Assembly (NCBI GenBank): GCA_945867755.1
Contig: CAMBJN010000019.1
Location: forward strand, 1-15,042
DNA length: 15,042 nt
Reading direction: 5' to 3'
DNA from: Polynucleobacter meluiroseus
Lineage (GTDB): Bacteria; Pseudomonadota; Gammaproteobacteria; Burkholderiales; Burkholderiaceae
Shown here: in pieces, positions 13,981 to 15,042 of the stretch
Numbering within the stretch: the first letter of the stretch is position 1
Layout of the letters: each line of letters starts with the position of its first letter
Notes under the pieces: generated by a model
Seen by the model: the letters and a program-made list of their open reading frames with translations, nothing else
What the model was told of the DNA's origin: nothing
Databases searched by the model: none
Position numbers and translations under genes: made by a program

Positions 13981-14994
13981 TTAAACAGACATCAGTGCCT
14001 TGGTCACCCTCAACATCTGACAGCTGTATCCCCATTCGTTGTCATACCAAGATAATACCTTGACCAATTTGCCATCTTTCGACACACGCGTTTGAGTGCT
14101 GTCAAAAATACTTGGGCGTGGGTCATGATTGAAATCAATAGAAACCAAAGGCAAGGTGTTATAGCCCAAGATACCTTTTAATGGGCCACTCTCGCTAGCC
14201 TTTTTGATGAGCTCATTCACTTCTTCAACTGAGGTTGCTTTGCTTGGTGTGAATGTCAAATCAACCACAGACACATTGATCGTTGGTACACGCATCGCGA
14301 AACCATCAAACTTACCTTGCAATTCTGGCAATACCAAACCAACCGCTGCCGCAGCACCTGTTTTTGTAGGAATCATGCTCATCGTGGCTGAACGGGCGCG
14401 ACGCATATCGCTGTGATACACATCAGTCAATACCTGATCATTCGTGTATGAATGAATCGTGGTCATCAAACCTGATTCAATACCAATCGAATCCAACAAT
14501 GGTTTAACAATTGGCGCCAAACAATTGGTGGTGCAGCTCGCATTTGAAATCACTTGATCACTGGCTTTCAGCACCTGGTGATTCACACCATAAACAATCG
14601 TGGCATCAACATCGTTACCGCCAGGAGCAGAAATAACCACCTTCTTAGCGCCCTGCTGAATGTGCACCATGGCTTTTTCTTTTGAAGTAAAAGCACCTGA
14701 ACACTCTAAAACCACATCAACACCCAAATCACCCCAAGTTGTTTCTAAAGGATTGCGTGTTGAAAAAATCTTAATACGGTCACCATTGATCACCATGTGA
14801 TCACCGTCCACTGTGACAGTGCCTGGGAAACGGCCATGCGCTGAATCATATTGAGTCAAGTGAGCATTGATATCAATACCACCCAAACCATTGATCGCTA
14901 CCACTTTGATGTCATCGCGCTTCTCTTCATAAATGGCACGAACCACCATGCGACCAATGCGGCCATAACCATTAATTGCGACTTTGATTGCCAT
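13981..14994 (-). CDS. gap: Glyceraldehyde-3-phosphate dehydrogenase, type I
   Basis: A 337-residue homotetrameric glycolytic/gluconeogenic enzyme converting glyceraldehyde 3-phosphate, NAD(P)+ and phosphate to 1,3-bisphosphoglycerate. The Rossmann start INGYGRIGRM, catalytic C154 in SNASCTTNCLAP and H181 in TTIHSYTND, and the C-terminal SWYDNEWGYSC are all present. ATG 14994 has AAGGGAAG five nt upstream. One difference: after the second beta strand, where most NAD-dependent enzymes have Asn-Asp (the Asp binding the adenosine ribose), this protein reads INGLGG, with Gly at 36. The usual Leu-Pro pair after the catalytic His region is Val-Tyr (TDVYHSDMRRARS). NADP use is therefore possible but unproven. 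The gene leads a same-strand series with ppc five nt downstream, and then rpe. Confidence 0.97.
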   Translation of the reverse strand: MAIKVAINGYGRIGRMVVRAIYEEKRDDIKVVAINGLGGIDINAHLTQYDSAHGRFPGTVTVDGDHMVINGDRIKIFSTRNPLETTWGDLGVDVVLECSGAFTSKEKAMVHIQQGAKKVVISAPGGNDVDATIVYGVNHQVLKASDQVISNASCTTNCLAPIVKPLLDSIGIESGLMTTIHSYTNDQVLTDVYHSDMRRARSATMSMIPTKTGAAAAVGLVLPELQGKFDGFAMRVPTINVSVVDLTFTPSKATSVEEVNELIKKASESGPLKGILGYNTLPLVSIDFNHDPRPSIFDSTQTRVSKDGKLVKVLSWYDNEWGYSCQMLRVTKALMSV

Positions 14995-14999
14995 AACAA

Positions 15000-15007
15000 C
15001 TTCCCTT
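15000..15007 (-). promoter_or_regulatory. Ribosome-binding site of gap
   Basis: AAGGGAAG on the minus strand lies five nt before ATG 14994, a good match for a highly expressed gene. The rest of the sequence to the window edge is A/T-rich and contains no assignable promoter. Confidence 0.6.
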
Positions 15008-15042
15008 ATCTAAATTCTTTAAAAATGCTGTTTTATTTTTTA

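Overview
The window looks like an ordinary chromosomal stretch of a free-living Gram-negative bacterium, most probably a betaproteobacterium of the Burkholderiales and possibly close to Polynucleobacter. This rests on protein character (GAPDH, PEP carboxylase, UmuDC, DUF3820, the small HNH family), a base composition that looks mid-40s % GC by eye, and tight gene packing. It is inference from memory of these families; no database was searched. I see no rRNA, tRNA, CRISPR array, insertion sequence or prophage structural gene.

Layout. Bases 2-3018 (+) hold the 3' part of a penicillin-acylase-family Ntn hydrolase, followed 5 nt later by an exported histidine phosphatase. Bases 3035-4676 (-) hold a 2-oxoglutarate/Fe(II) dioxygenase and a hydroxypyruvate-isomerase-like TIM barrel. 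Bases 4715-6344 (+) hold a YiiM-like MOSC protein, a low-molecular-weight protein-tyrosine phosphatase whose ATG directly follows the MOSC stop, and an orphan HTH_37/XRE-like protein with a perfect 16-bp palindrome upstream. Bases 6362-7083 (-) hold two tiny unknown genes (55 and 72 codons, coupled) and a DUF3820 protein. Bases 7147-8223 (+) hold a LON-substrate-binding-domain protein with a clear terminator and a four-cysteine hypothetical protein. Bases 8233-10031 (-) are umuDC. Bases 10116-10463 (+) encode a small HNH nuclease divergent from umuD. Bases 10476-14994 (-) are rpe, ppc and gap.

The strongest regulatory signal is a perfect consensus LexA (SOS) box at 10037-10056 between umuD and the HNH gene. 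Plausible promoters point both ways through it, so one operator probably controls both the translesion polymerase and the nuclease. The gap-ppc-rpe run groups glycolytic, anaplerotic and pentose-phosphate steps in one direction and may be co-transcribed in part.

The genome is compact: all four convergent gene ends are separated by only 9-17 nt, and several same-strand genes are separated by 0-10 nt. The least explained parts are the coupled small-gene pair at 6362-6757, the orphan HTH gene with its palindrome, and the SOS-linked HNH nuclease. None of these is proof of a new system.
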